A DNA stretch of 64,000 nucleotides from Atriophallophorus winterbourni (lineage: Eukaryota > Platyhelminthes > Trematoda > Plagiorchiida > Microphallidae): the NCBI GenBank assembly GCA_013407085.1, contig JACCGJ010004934.1:22501-86500 (forward strand). Direction: 5' to 3'. How positions within the stretch are numbered: the first letter of the stretch is position 1; the number at the start of each line of letters is the position of its first letter. The position numbers and the translations under genes are program-made. The notes beneath the pieces were generated by a model. The model had not been told where the DNA came from. It was given only the letters and a program-made list of their open reading frames with translations, and made no database searches. Shown here one piece after another: positions 21,122-34,871 of the stretch.

Positions 21122-21761
21122 TCTATATACAACATGGCGGGTGTTTCGTAAAGAAAATGCAAGTCAACATGGGTTGAATGTCGGCGTTTTACGGGTCATC
21201 TGGCAACTTAGGAAAAACGTCTTTCAAACCAGTCCCCCAAAAACTCCTTTATTTTCATTGAAATAAGGATTTTTAGTCAAAATTATTTATGGTACCCGAT
21301 TAAAAAGACATCAAAGTATCATCTTCTGAAAAAAACTCAAAACACATTTTTGAAGATAATACACTGCCGTTAGCCACCTCGAAGCGAACATTATTTTAGT
21401 AGAAATTTTATCGTTTGAAATGAATAATTTCAAAGTTTCGTTTTGACCTCGTGGTTTTGAAAAACAGAACTCTAGCAAATTCCAGTAGCTAATACATTTT
21501 AATGAAATGGAGGGCTCTCCATGGCGATTTATGTGACTCTCCTTCGGTTATGCAAACCTCGGAATTCTGAAAACACTTATCCGGAAAATATCACATCAAA
21601 ACTCTTACAGTTCTCTCACATGCATGCACTGATTTCATGAAGTCTGTTATCTACCGTGTCAGGGTGAATGTTATCGTGTGAAGGTGCGATATGCATTAAC
21701 GAGCTTTCAAATTATATGCAGAACATTACCCACTTTCACAACACAAGAGCAAAAAGCGCCG

Positions 21762-22490
21762 AAATGCTTGAAGCCTCCATTGCGTGCTTGACAGAACAGA
21801 AATGACAACCAACATATATAAACAAATCTCTTTACCACACAAATTTACTCCGCATGTCTGTACACGTTGTCACTTTGATCTGATTCGCTAGTCGATTTAC
21901 TGGAGCTGGTTCACTTCAAGCCTTATCACTTTGGGTTGTTTGATCGATCGTGACGACATGCATATCCCTTTATAGCGGCTAAATTTATCCATCTAATGCT
22001 GTTCAAGAACAAGCGGCAACTTTAACCAATCTTACGGCACTAAGAATGCTAAAAGGTTTTCAATAGCATTGGCTGATCGGAGATAACCAAACTTGCTTGC
22101 TCAGCACACAACATGTATTCACAATAAACCATTCCGAGTTATACCATGTCCTTTCAGCTGGCAACAGCTACAATGAGTACAACAAAACTATGCGTTGCCA
22201 TTAATTTAAATCCTGGAATCTTATGTAATATTCACCATCATGCTTAACTAGCTTAGCGATTTCAACTGCAACAGGATTGGAACTCAGAACTTACTTGACT
22301 TTTCGTAACGCCGTGCCAACGGTGATTTGATCCCGCAGTTCAATTTTATGGATACTTGAACACATGTTTCATCGACAAAAAGCACGTAATATCCGATCTC
22401 ATAGCGACACGTTAACCTTTCCGCACTGTAGTTCGAATTGTCAATGATTTTACTTCGCTGTCCAAATTTGTTTTGTATGGAGCTCTATGT
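21762..22490. repeat. Partial second copy of 15024-15765
   Basis: Starting at GAAATGCTTGAAGCC, the sequence repeats 15024-15765 with few changes until about 22490, where the mosaic stretch begins. It is thus a broken extra copy of unit Y joined to the end of copy 1. Confidence 0.85.
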
Positions 22491-24420
22491 CCCCAAGCAC
22501 CAAGCCTGAACATGTAAGAACCCCAAATCCCCGTCAAAAAGCTGAGTCTTGACAAAAATTCTTGTTATTTTTATGCATTCCGTGTATAGGGATTAAAACC
22601 TATTACTTTGGCATGTTCATATTAACCTTATCAACAGTGCATACAAGCATACTTGTTTACCATTCCTCCAGAGTTTCAAGCGCATGTGACCCTGTCAACA
22701 TCTGATGAGTGTGTTAGGAGGGCAAAGGAGTTCGCAAAAGAGTAAAAATTGTTTTTGGGTGAGTCATGTTGTACCTCGTTGTTCATAAACAAATTCAAAT
22801 TGTCTGACTCGGGTGATCGTCATATGTTGTACCATGTCCTCGTGCAACAAACTTCCCATTTGTTTAAAATTTTTGCGTTGCGTTTTAGCCCCCTATACAA
22901 TTCAACGCAATAAATTCTTCTAATCTATAACGATCCATTGTAAATCAGAGTCAACGTTCACGAAACACATCATTTAGAATGTTATGGATAAAATAAATTC
23001 AAATTGTCCTTGAATTTCATCCCGATCCCATGACAAACAATCAATAGAGCGCATCTCTGCTGCAACATACGACGACTCATCCAATATAACAGAGTGTGGA
23101 AACAACGCGAAACGGTCGTGCGGGTGGGAGTCATTGAAAGATATGGAAGAACGAAATGAGCAATTTTTATTTTTGGTTTTTGACAAAAATTTCTAACTGA
23201 ATTATTATTATTGTTTAGAAGGCAGTATGATGTGTGTTCATCGAATATTGTGTAGAAACGCATTACTCGTAAGGAGATCCTCATACATGCAGGATGGAAA
23301 ATATCATAGAGCAAATACAAAGGTTTATATAATCACAATCGCAATAAGAGCCTTATCAATGTTGTTTTAGGATATTTTTCTGTAATATCGTCATAAGGTC
23401 TCCAGGTTTTGTCGCCGAAATAGCGTTTGCATTTCAATGACAGTTTATTCGACAAGAGCATTCATCTTGAATTGCGCAACAGTAAACAAACCAATTAGAG
23501 CATAGACACAAATTCGATAAGCGTCCACACGATGAAAGAAGCCTCCACAAGGAAGATAGAAGTCGGAGAGCAGAGAGTGAGCCAGTAGATGCTAGCAAAT
23601 ACAAGAGAATGTCGAATACATCAAACGCGTGAAAAACAAACTTAACAGACTGAAATCTCCCATTGAGATATTGCGTCAATAGCATACGAAACGAGCTGTA
23701 TCAGCATACAAGCCTCTAATGTGAAGCCTACAAAAAGCTTCATTTCTCTTTGCAAAGTACCGAAGAGTATTTCGAGTTAAATCAGTCCATGTAAATCCCG
23801 CACGCGCTGAACGTCGAGTCCCAAAAAGATACATGACAGATATTGATCCCTCTAGTCAGGTCTGTTGCATCTTAATTCTAGATAAATTAAGGATCAGAGC
23901 GAAGACACAAACGGTATCTTGGCAACGTTTAACATGTGCAAACAATGGCGCTACAAACACAGACTTCCGTACCAAAAAGATTATATTGACCAGCGCTATC
24001 CCGTTGAAAAAGGAAAACGAAAGTTAACCAATGACGTTACACTTAGCCCACCCAAATGTCACTTTCTTATTTATCATCATAACATATTTCTGGCAAAGCG
24101 TCAATGAGGTCCTTGAACCGCTTTAGCGTGATTTCGAACTCGACTATTTCTTTTGCAAACGTCGGAATACAATGAAAACGCGTCAACCACAACTGCTGTA
24201 TCTGACTCACTATGTCAAGACACAAATGACTTTTAAATTGAGCAATAGGATTCAAATTTGTCTCCAGGCATCCATTGAGCTTCAAGTCGTTCCAGTTAAG
24301 TCCACACTGCGGATTTCCTCTGCACACAAGCGCTCCTAGAAGTCTTGGGCGTCCGACCCATCTCTTCCCGATTGGGTTCCATTTCAGAGCATGACGCGTG
24401 ATGTCATTTAAGGTTTCCGC
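22490..24420. repeat. Interleaved mosaic of two parts of the repeat
   Basis: Short runs of 8-40 bp alternate between two unrelated templates. 22490-23390 alternates between sequence like 15770-16500 and sequence like 41430-42460. 23390-24060 alternates between 42465-42900 and 43345-44100 or 7080-7730. From 24240 on, RTE 3' sequence appears with many small gaps. No frame in this stretch can be trusted as a gene. Confidence 0.6.
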
Positions 24421-27240
24421 AAGTTGAGCATTCAAATCCACTTTCTTCTAATGATCTGCTGGGAGATCGGGTCCTCAGCAGCAATCTGCCCAGGTTTTGA
24501 TTCCTTAACCTTTGTGGCCATTTTACCCCAATAATTCGACGAATGCAATTATTGTGGAATGATTGCAAGCGGCCAGAAGACCTTGCTTTCACTCGCCAGG
24601 TTTTGATGCATAAAGTACACGGATTTGACGTTGCTTTTGAATACACGGAGTTTCGTGCGTTTTGATAGAACCTTCGACTCCCAAATGGGTTTCAAAGCTA
24701 TGAACGCGTATCTTGCTTTGATATTCTGGCGACTTGTCTTGTCCGTGCCACCACTTATTGAAACAAGGTGCCGAGTTAGACGAATTGCGTGACGTCTTTA
24801 ACTGCTTTAACATTGATGGCGATTGATGGGTGCTCATCAGTTAGCACACTGAGGACTTCTGTTTTTTTCGGTATTCACGCGCAGTCCCGCATATGAAGCA
24901 AAGTGTGCTAGTCTATCGATCTTTCTCTGAAGACGTTGGGGGTCACGTGATATCAAGCACACATCATCAGCGTATTCCAGATCCTCCAAATGCTCGGATT
25001 CCTCTTAATCGATACCGTTCCTCTCACCTTTCACTGTGTGCTTCATTATCCAGACTATAAAGCAACAGAAAAATCATTGGGGACAACAGCCATCCCTGGC
25101 ATACGCCAGTCTCAACTGCAAATGGATCAGTAAGTCATCCGTTGTGAATTACCTGACAGAAAGCACCTTCATACAGCTGCTTTATGAGGTCCACGTACAG
25201 CTGTGGGTGGTGGAAAAAGCATCCATATGAATTCGCGGTCCACACTGTCGAAGGCTTTCTCAAAATCTATGAAGTTGAGGCAAAGAGGCGATTGCCTTTC
25301 AATGCTTTGTTCAATTATTATGCGTAGGGTCGCAATTTGGTCGATACCAGACTTTTGTTTTCTGGAGCCCAATTGCTCTGGCATTAATACTTGATTCGAT
25401 ATCGTCGCGCAAACGCAGAAGGATGATGCGCGTAAGTACGTTACTAGGGACTGAGAGCAGCATGATACCTCGACAGTTTTTGCATAGCCTCAGATCTCCT
25501 TTCTTAGGAAGTTTGACCAAATGACCTCTCTTCCCATCATTTGGGACCCGTCTTTCTGACCAGATTTTCTGCAGCAGAGGAAGTAACATATCTTGCTTTA
25601 CCCGTCTGACAATAACGTGCTTACAACTGCCTTGCCAACAGTCTTTCAGAGCGGTCCAGTGTTCATTTATTGAGAGTTCAGAGGTTACCTTGTTGAGCGA
25701 TTCCAATCTGTTTTTCAGTTAGATTGAGAAAATCTCTCTTGTACGCTATTCCCTTAGTTTCTGCGTGTGATACTTTACACTAGGCCGACTGCCGGGTTCG
25801 CAGAAAGCTCTCAACTTGATTTTAATTGTAGCCATTAGAAGGTAGTGGTCTGAAGCAACATCCGCACTTCGCATTACGCGTGTATCAAGGTGACTATGTC
25901 TTCATTTTCGCGAAATCGATAGGTGATCGATTTGATTTGCAGTAAAACCACCAGGTGATGTCCAGGTGGCCTTGTGGATGTTCCGGTGTTGAAAGATACT
26001 GCATCCGATGACCAGATCGTTGAGCGCGCAAAAATCGGCGAAAAGTTCACTTTTCTCATTCATTTCACCTAGGGCGTGCGTACCCATCACAGATTATCTC
26101 CCAGTGTTGTCTGGACCCATCTCCGCGTTCATGTCACCCATCAAAATCATTATATCTCGATTGGGTCTCTTGTCTAGGACAGACTGCAGACGCACGTAAA
26201 ATTCTTCTTTCGACTCAAGACTAGCATTGTTTGTGGGCGCATAACATTGAATTACCGTCACATTTATCCCCTTGGAGTTGAATCTGGCTGTGATTATCCG
26301 TGAGTCAACGTTCTCCCATCCAATAAGAGCGCTTACAGCTATTGTGGATAGCATAATGACGACGCCTTCTGAATGACTATGGTTCTCATCTCCATGACCT
26401 AATTAAATAATCCGTTCCCCAGATGTCAAAACCAACATACCAGATCCATTCAATCTACTTTCACATATTCCCAGCAGTTGTATACCATAACTTTGCATTT
26501 CTTTCGCGACATGTGCAGCCTTTCCGGTCTCATACATCGTACGGATGTTCAATGTGGCAATCTTTTTTGTTGCTTTCATCGATAGAAGATTCATCTGCTG
26601 ACTGGCTTCCGGTGGGCTTTCTCCAGTCTGCGTCATTTTTAACTCAGATGAGGTTTCTTCTCATTTCAAGCATGGAGATTTTACTTTGGTATGACATGTT
26701 GCTTTTGTTTCAGTAGCGGTTTAAGGTTTTTACAGAGTGGGGTTGCTGACCCCGCGTCTAACCCTCCTCCTTTTGCAGACGGGCTTGGGACCGTCCTCGG
26801 CGGACGAGCTCCATCTACCCGACGCGAACTGGTTTTGAGGAGCCAGTCACCAGCCTTCGCCACTTCTCCTGTCAGTAGAAGCAGTTTCGCCACGAGCAGG
26901 CCTGAGTTGGTCTTCGGTTATCAGAGGATATTTGAGACGCACGCCGTATGGGAGCATTTTGTAGGTAGCGGGAGCTTATCCCCACCACCACCCCCGGCTG
27001 TGAAAACCTTGGGAACCAACAGCTGTAAAAAATATCGTTTATAAACCGCCGATCGGACGAAGCGATGACGTTGTCCTAGAATTCGAGTAAGTTTGCAGCG
27101 CTAGTCGCAACAGCGACGGAACGAAATGCACCAGAATGCATTAATACCGTGCTCTGTGTGCCTAGCTACAAAACACTTGTATCGCACAACTGGATTACTC
27201 CGACCAGGATAGTCATTGGCGCACTCTATTACAGCACCTA
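24250..27240 (-). mobile_element. RTE (SR2-like) element, copy 2
   Basis: Collinear with 8351-11390 and nearly identical from about 24650 upward. Endonuclease frames: 26636-26403, 26354-26094, 26090-25902. RT frames: 25706-25311 and 25384-25169, YADD at 24963-24974. The 3' 400 bp (24250-24650) carry extra small deletions. It shares the inactivating shifts of copy 1, so the element was already dead when the block was duplicated. Confidence 0.8.
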
Positions 27241-27244
27241 AATT

Positions 27245-29150
27245 CTTTATTGGAGGAATATTCAATGTTTGTTTTGAAGAAAACGTCTCAACGTAATAAA
27301 ATTTTACTACGAAGCAGGATTGAAAGGTGGATGAAACAAAGTGCAATAGCATGGGAGTTTCACAAGGCTAACAACACAGCTGATTCCTGGGCACAATTTG
27401 CACGAATGCGAAACAAATTTATGAGCTTAATTCGAGATGATAAACAAGCGTTCCAATCGCAATTGATTTCTCAGATGCACCAGAATTCGAAGCACTTATA
27501 TAGACTCGTGAACGATAGAACAAATATTATACCAGTAGTCTTTGCCTTAAAATCTTCTTCCGGCTCCACAGATTAAATTATTCAGACCGCTGACCTGTTA
27601 GCAGACTTTTATGCATGAGTTTTCCTGCCGAAATCCACAGAGCCTGATCAGGAACCAATTATTCGTCTTCACCGACCGACCTTGAGTGAAGTATTGATTA
27701 CCCCGATTGTGGTAGTGCAGCACTTACGAAAATTAAACTTAAAGAATTCTCCAGGACCAGACGAGATAACTCCAAAGCTGCTCATAACCTGTCATGCAAA
27801 CCTATCCGAACCTCTATTCGCATGTTGAATAATTGGCTCCAAGCTGGCGTGGTGCCATAAGACTGGAAACTGGGACAAATAATACCCAATTTTAAAGGTG
27901 GTTGCCTTTCTGAAGTTAAAAAATTACATGCCGGTGACATTGCTGTCTTCGGTATCAAACGTTTTTGAGGGAATAATCACCGCAGAAAGAGTGCAACATC
28001 TGGAAACAAACCAACTTTTGGCACTTGCTCAACATTGAAATCGCTCTTGTTTAACAAATTTGCTGACAAGCATAGAAGATTGGACGAGGGTTGTAGATTC
28101 GGGTGGCTGTATTCACGCGTGCTATCTGGACATTTATAAAGCTTTCGACAGAGGTGATTTTAATTTACTCCTGAACAAGATAAAGAAACACGGTATTGTT
28201 GGGAGGCTATATGAATTGATAAGTGATTACCTCATCAACAGACACATCAGAGTTCGTGTGGACGGCTTATTATCGAAGAAATCGATGTCAGTAGTGGTGT
28301 TCCTCAAGTCTCAGTGCTTGGACCAATACTGTTTCAAGTCTATATGAACGATATACTAATAGCAAATGACACTAATTTGGTTTTGTTTACTGACGACATA
28401 AAAGTATGGATGCGAATCAGCAATTCTGATGATTGTATTTTGCTTCAAAACGATTTGAATGCTCTGTACAACTTGTCATCCGATAATAAACTGTCATTGA
28501 ATATGCAAAAGTCGAAAGTCATTTAGATCGGTCGTGACCTTGGCTCGGCGACAAAAACCTGGAGTACACTGAAGAAGAAAATGACCTTGGTCTCCTGATT
28601 TGCGGTATTTTGAAAGATGGTCTACAATGCGAAGCCGTTTACTAATCTTGAATCTGGAATCTGGGGCAATGCGTTATTGAAGGTGTATAGTTTCCTATTC
28701 AACAAGTGAGGCTAACAAGAGCGATAAGGCTATTCGATCGATGCAATATTTTGATCATTGTTTACTTTCTTTCACTTTGGGAATTAACTTTGTGCACGAG
28801 TGCTGGTCTTATGAAGTACACCGGTATGGTCGTAATGCCGTTGTGTGGAAAAACCGATCTAAGTCTGGCAGGCTAATGCAGTCCAAGCATCATAACAAAA
28901 AGTACATTCGGAACTATTTTAATAGGAAAAATAGAATCTAGAAAGAATAAGGACAATTCGAAAAGCTACTCACAAGTAGCATCGAAATCGACAACAAATT
29001 TAGGGAAAGGACCCCAGTATGCCTTTGAGAAATATGTTAATTCAATAAGTAAGTATGAGAAGGACGGTAATATATAATTGTACGGAAGTTGTGTTTACTA
29101 ATGCACATGTTAAACGTCGCCAAGCAATTCGCACTGGCCTTAATTTATCT
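27245..29150 (+). pseudogene. CR1a 3' half, copy 2
   Basis: Linker (27250-27576), first RT motifs, the AFDRGDF block (28060-28347), LGPILFQVYMND and FTDDIKVWM (28314-28526) and a C-terminal frame (28741-28941) follow the order seen in copy 1. Shared lesions include the stop after SGSTD and the shift before the AFDRGDF block. A TGA at 27616-27618 breaks a frame still open in copy 1 at 11759-11992. The block ends at TTATCT, 29145-29150, where CR1b begins. Confidence 0.75.
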
Positions 29151-29313
29151 AACACTCGGTTATTATCCCTCGTCTAAAATCTAGTAATTCGAACCTCGTT
29201 ACGAATTATCGCCCCATTAATCACACTCCTATTCTCTCTAGGTTATTTGAAAAGTTAATTAAGAAATCTTTGTTGGACTACCTTGGCCCAGTTCACTAGA
29301 CCAAGGATTATCA

Positions 29314-30470
29314 GTGATTATTGTATTCCTAGACATAAGCATGGCTTTCGATCGGGTTCCACATACGCTACTCCTTTTGAAGTTATCATATTTAGGTATT
29401 CATGGGCCTTTATTAAGTTGGTTTCATTCTTTTCTGTCTGATCGCACTTTTTCAGTTAGCGTTAACGGTGTTACTTCACCTAATCAGCCGATTCCAAGTG
29501 GCGTAATTCAGGGCAGTGTTCTAGGCCCCATTCTTTTTCTCATTTATGTTAATGATCTACAAAGTGTTGTGAACCACTCTAAACTCTTTATCTTCGCTGA
29601 TGACATAAAAGTCGTCCTATCATTTCCACCTAATGAAATGCCACAAACTCTGATATCCCTTAACACTGATCTTGCATCTCTATCAAGCTGGGGCGCACAA
29701 TGGGGATTAGAATTTTCGGCTCCTAAGACACACTATATGGGATTACGCTGCTTAATCCCCTGTGACACACTTACATTAAATGGCTCAACCATAACTCCTT
29801 CTGCAGAAGTTAGGGATCTCGGATTTAGGTATTCCTCTTCTCTGAACTTTAATGAGCAAGCAAGACATCTCCTCACGAGAGCACGACAAAACTTTGGTTT
29901 AATTAACCATAAATTCCTCTTACGTGAAAGTAAAATTGCACTAGAAAATCCTGCAAATTCCTGCCAATTCTTGATTATTGTAATATCATATATTCCCACA
30001 TGGGGAGGCGTGATTCTTTTCTCTTAGAGAGACTTCAACGTAATTTCACCAAAATAACTTTGGGTTATTCTAACCCTTTGCCTTATCATGAAAGGTGTAA
30101 TTTGCTGAGTGTCGAACCACTATGGCTACGCAGAATTCGTCTGAATCTGCTTCTTTTCTTCCGAATCATTACTCAACAGCGAGTTAAGCTTCAGTCTGGC
30201 ATGCGCTTTCGCGATTATATTCAATATGATCTGCGTAATCGAACAAGGCTATTGAATATCCCTTTGTCTCGCGCTAAAGTTAGACGAAACTTCTTCTTAA
30301 TTAGATATGCACAACTTTGGAATTCTCTTCCTCTTCTTTTCCGTATATGCACATCTACAGGAAAATTCAAAACTCTTGTAGAAACTCTTACCGTTCACTC
30401 ACTATCCCAAATCCTTAAGATAAACTCTTCTCTAGATATTCTATACTCTCATGGGATCCCAGGTTTCTAA
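29314..30470 (+). pseudogene. CR1b reverse transcriptase, copy 2
   Basis: Frames 29314-30027 and 30000-30470 together correspond to the single frame of copy 3. Motifs: FLDISMAFDRVPH with the first catalytic aspartate, SGVIQGSVLGPILFLIYVNDL, FIFADDIKVV with the FADD box, and the C-terminal LERLQRNFTKITLG region. A rearranged 20-bp stretch near 29940-29965 shifts the frame. Before the ORF about 69 bp present in copy 3 (48202-48270) are missing near 29291. Confidence 0.8.
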
Positions 30471-30479
30471 TCCCACATC

Positions 30480-31637
30480 TTTCTCCACATATTAGTATAT
30501 CATGATGTCTTATGGTATTCTCTGGATAACTGGCTTCAAGTGTCAGGTTACCCCTTAAGATATCTTGTTACACATCTTCATCGTAACCGTGCGTTTTATA
30601 ATCATTTTTACCATATAACCATATCCTTAACCATTATCTGCTTATATATCTGCATATATTAGTATGTCATGAGGTCAGGTAGTATTCTCTGGATAACTGG
30701 CCATTCAAGTGTCAGGTTACCAGACCCTAGAAATGCTTTTACACAAATTAATCTCAACATTGCCTTCGATAACATTTTCTATACACCATTATGTATATAA
30801 CTGTCTTTTATTTCTCACGAGGCCTAGAAATGTCTCATTTTTTATCTTAACGTGCAAAATATTAAAAAAATCTACCAAAAACATGAAAAAAACGTATAAA
30901 AAACTATAAAAAAACATTATTTTTTAAATGTACATTCTTATTTCTTAAATGATGTACTATTTTACTTTGATGACCTCTCACCGTGCTGGTGAAGAGAAAA
31001 TCTTTCATTATATTCCAGTGTCTTCGAATAACGAACCATCACTGTAATTGGCTCGAAATCTATCCGCCCGGGATTTGTTCCGTATGCGATTCATTCTCCT
31101 GCAGATAACGAAAATCCGGCTGGTAAACACGTTTTGGTTCGATTGGTCGACAATTCTTCAAGTGATTTGGAGCACAGCACCCTACTGCCTACTCCCTGCT
31201 ATTAGCCACACCCTCTCTCATCCCCCACAATTACTTAGATTTTCTTATTCCGATTGATTTACGTTCCCTTTTCAATTTTCTTATTCAAACTTTCCGTAAA
31301 AACATGAACTTATTCATATATAATTTATTTATCAATTTTTCATGACAACATAATTACAATTCGCACCACTTTTTCCATAATTACCTTCCATTTCTGTTCT
31401 CCATTGTTTCTTGCATCCTTGCCATTCGTAAATCTTGACATAATTTAAATGAAATTTTATTTCTATTAGACATTGATAATTTTTTCTTACCTACTGTATA
31501 TTAATTTCCCTTATTGAACGGAAAAAAATGTTTAGAAATCCCGCTCACTTCGGTCACTTGCACTGTACTATTTTCTTTTGCTTTTCAAATTTGATAAACT
31601 GATCATGTATTGCATGCCTTGGATATCCAAGAATATA
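30480..31637. other. CR1b 3' untranslated region with internal repeats
   Basis: No frame of note. A segment CATATTAGTAT..., ATTCTCTGGATAACTGGC..., AAGTGTCAGGTTACC occurs twice, at about 30488-30552 and 30653-30722. Copy 3 holds the same at 49480-49550 and 49650-49725. AT-rich to the end. Confidence 0.55.
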
Positions 31638-31661
31638 TATTATTATTATTATTATTATTAT
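31638..31661. repeat. (TTA)n tail of CR1b, copy 2
   Basis: Trinucleotide run marking the 3' end of the CR1b insertion; the twin is at 50636-50659. Confidence 0.85.
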
Positions 31662-34600
31662 AGAATTAAGTCAACAGACCTGACTAGAGGGAAATACGTC
31701 ATGTATCTTTGCGACATCCTTACATGGACTGATAATCAAAATACTCTACTTACTAAAGTTTGTAGGCTTTTCTTGTATGCTTTTCGTTTCGTACTCTCAG
31801 TGTTCAGTCTAAGCTAATTTTTTTACTTCATGTTCTCTTGTATTTCATCACATTCTCTACTGCTCCCCTGCTATCTTCCTTGAACTTCTTTCAAAATAAT
31901 TTGTGTTGCTCAAACGTTGCATCAAGATCCTTTCGCGCACACGCTATTTCTCCTTATGACGATATTACAGAAAAATATCCTAAAACAACATTTTTCTTAT
32001 TGCGATTGGATTATATAAACCATTTGCTATGATATTTTCCATCCTCTGTATGAGGATCTCCTTACGAGTAATGCTTCTTCAAATATTCGATGAACACACA
32101 TCATACTGCCTTCTAGAACGTCATCAGATCAGAGGTCAATTATCACGATATTTTTGTCAAACGAACTGCTAATGGTACAATAACGTACGAATTTATCTCG
32201 TTGTTATCATATGTATATTTTCTATGATTATATTTCTCTTTTTATGCGTAATTTGTATGGATATTAATCGTTTCTAAACTAGCCAAAATTTCAAAACGTT
32301 TCGAATAAAGATTCGTTCTCCTTCTTTCTCAAGTTTGTTTACGCAGATTCTGATGCCGAAATCATAAAAGCTTACTAATTAAACATAAATCGCAGTATCA
32401 TTTGTGCTGAATAGTGATTACATTTTCTAAACATTAATGATAATTTTAGAAAATAAAAACCAAAATAAAAATGCTCATTTGCTTCCATATCAATGACTCC
32501 CACCCCACGACCGTTTCGCGTTGTTTACACTCTGTTATAATGGATGAGTCGTCGATGTTGCAGCAGAGAATGTCGTTGCGTTCTATTGATCTATGCGTTG
32601 TACTAACGCAACAGCCAGGAAAACAGAACAATACCGGGATGGAACGTTGATCGGGAGTCCAATGTCCAAGTGCCCAGTGTGTGCGTTTGGACCGTGGACA
32701 TGGTTCGTATTTATATGGAAACCACAGAGCGAACGTCTGAGGGTACATCATAATCGTTGGAAGGTACATCGTGGGAAGGACGGATTTTGTTTGTCATGGG
32801 CGAGTCAGACAATTTGAATTTGAATTTTAATGAACATGGAGTTTGTTGCCGAGGTACAACATGACTCACCCAAAAACAATTTTTACTCTTTTGCGAACTC
32901 CTTAGGAGGATGCCCTCCTAACACACTCATCAGATGTTGACAGGGTCTACATGCGCTTGAAACTCTGGAGGAATGGTAAACATGTAGCGCTTGTATGCCA
33001 TTGTTGGATACGGTTAATATGATCTACCAGTTTAATCACGTGCCCAAAAACGTAAATAGGATTTAAATCCATGAGTTCGGGTTGGAACCATACACATGGG
33101 CGAACGGATCTGCCACATTGGAAGAAACGGACAAGAGTTTCGTTAGATCACAACGTTGGTGTATCTCACCTAAATTTAGTATTGTAGTAGATGGGGATAA
33201 ATTTGAAGTCGAACTCAGTCAAGATCAAGTTGTCTATCACATGGTTCACATTGGCTTCGTGGAAACACAGCTCAAAGTTAGCAAAGCCATCCCCCGTTTC
33301 GCATCCTCTTGCTGTTTGAATTTGTATTCACTTTAACGGTAATACCGTTCAACCAGGAATCCCACAACACGAAATAACGCGAAATGCTTGAAGCCTCCAT
33401 TGCGTGCTTGACAGAACAGAAATGACAACCAACATATATAAACAAATCTCTTTACCACACAAATTTACTCCGCATGTCTGTACACGTTGTCACTTTGATC
33501 TGATTCGCTAGTCGATTTACTGGAGCTGGTTCACTTCAAGCCTTATCACTTTGGGTTGTTTGATCGATCGTGACGACATGCATATCCCTTTATAGCGGCT
33601 AAATTTATCCATCTAATGCTGTTCAAGAACAAGCGGCAACTTTAACCAATCTTACGGCACTAAGAATGCTAAAAGGTTTTTAATAGCATTGGCTGATCGG
33701 AGATAACCAAACTTGCTTGCTCAGCACACAACATGTATTCACAATAAACCATTCCGAGTTATACCAGGTCCTTTCAGCTGGCAACAGCTACAATGAGTAC
33801 AACAAAACTATGCGTTGCCATTTATTTAAATCCTGGAATCTTATGTAATATTCACCATCATGCTTAACTAGCTTAGCGATTTCAACTGCAACAGGATTGC
33901 AACTCAGAACTTACTTGACTTTTCGTAACGCCGTGCCAACGGTGATTTGATCCCGCAGTTCAATTTTATGAATACTTGAACACATGTTTCATCGACAAAA
34001 AGCACGTAATATCCGATCTCATAGCGACACGTTAACCTTTCCGCACTGTAGTTCGAATTGTCAATGATTTTACTTCGCTGTCCAAATTTGTTTTGTATGG
34101 AGCTCTATGTCCCCAAATATTATTTGTGCACCAAGCCTGAACATGCTCAAGGCTAAACGTGACAAGTATATGTTGACCAAATCCAACCTGGCACATCAGT
34201 TCAAAAGCTGAGTTTACAGATTGACAAAAATTATTTGTTATTTTTATGCATTCACGGTGAAGTATACGCTTTTTGGAACATTAAAACCTTGAATTACTTT
34301 GAATCCGGATGTTCATGTTCATATTAACCTTATACAACAGTTGCATACAAGCATAACTTGTTTACCATTCTTCCGCTGTTTCAAGCGCATGCGGATCATG
34401 ATCCTACTGTCCCTACCTGATGATTGCAAACAGCGTTTATGTTCATAAACTACTTGTTAATAAAATCTCACTTTAAACAAATCAAGGTGATCGAAATTAT
34501 GACAGGATATGCGTTTCGATATTGCGTGTCCTGACGTGATCCGTTCTCATCCTCTCCGCTATCTAGAATTTGACAAAACGGGTTTGCTGTGACATTATGA

Positions 34601-34809
34601 TGAAACGATTTTGAGGAAAAATTTTCAGCCCCCTGATACATTTCAACAAGAATAAATTCGTTCTAATTCTATAATTTATAGATTGTAAAATCTATTCTCA
34701 CACGTTCACACAAACACATCATTTAGAATAGTTTATGGATATAACTAGTTTCAAATTGTCCTTGGTAATTTCATCTTCCGAACCTCCTTTTTCGCTCGTT
34801 CGCTCAATG

Positions 34810-34871
34810 CTAATTGTTCATTGCGAAGAAGAACCACGCCATCAATAGAGCACTCATGTAAACATTTCCAG
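34810..34871 (-). CDS. Candidate last exon with hydrophobic tail, copy 2
   Basis: Same acceptor, reading phase and TAG as the copy at 16460-16521, with no change seen in the exon. Without the upstream single-copy exons, any product of this copy would need a different start. Confidence 0.35.

Larger units (their letters stand above)
13313..21763. repeat. Duplicated unit Y, copy 1
   Basis: Matches 31663-40580 almost throughout and 50661-56985 over its first two thirds. Compared with copy 2 it lacks about 295 bp (copy-2 positions 36181-36475) and about 160 bp (38243-38405). The unit holds three minus-strand candidate exons, two SINE-like relics, an old RTE leader and an old CR1a fragment. It ends at the sequence AAAAAGCGCCGAAA, after which copies 1 and 2 differ. 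Confidence 0.9.
29151..31662 (+). mobile_element. CR1-like LINE (CR1b), 5'-truncated, copy 2
   Basis: Begins abruptly at the end of the block-X sequence TTATCT and ends in a (TTA)n run at 31638-31661, followed by TAGAATTAAG of unit Y. The corresponding site at 13305-13320 is uninterrupted. 5' truncation and a short 3' microsatellite tail with little or no target duplication (at most TA) are usual for CR1 elements. Contains RT frames but no endonuclease. Confidence 0.8.

Noticed and set aside
22490..24420. Short frames of 60-124 codons in this stretch
   Set aside because: The sequence is a mosaic of two templates, so frames here are accidental.
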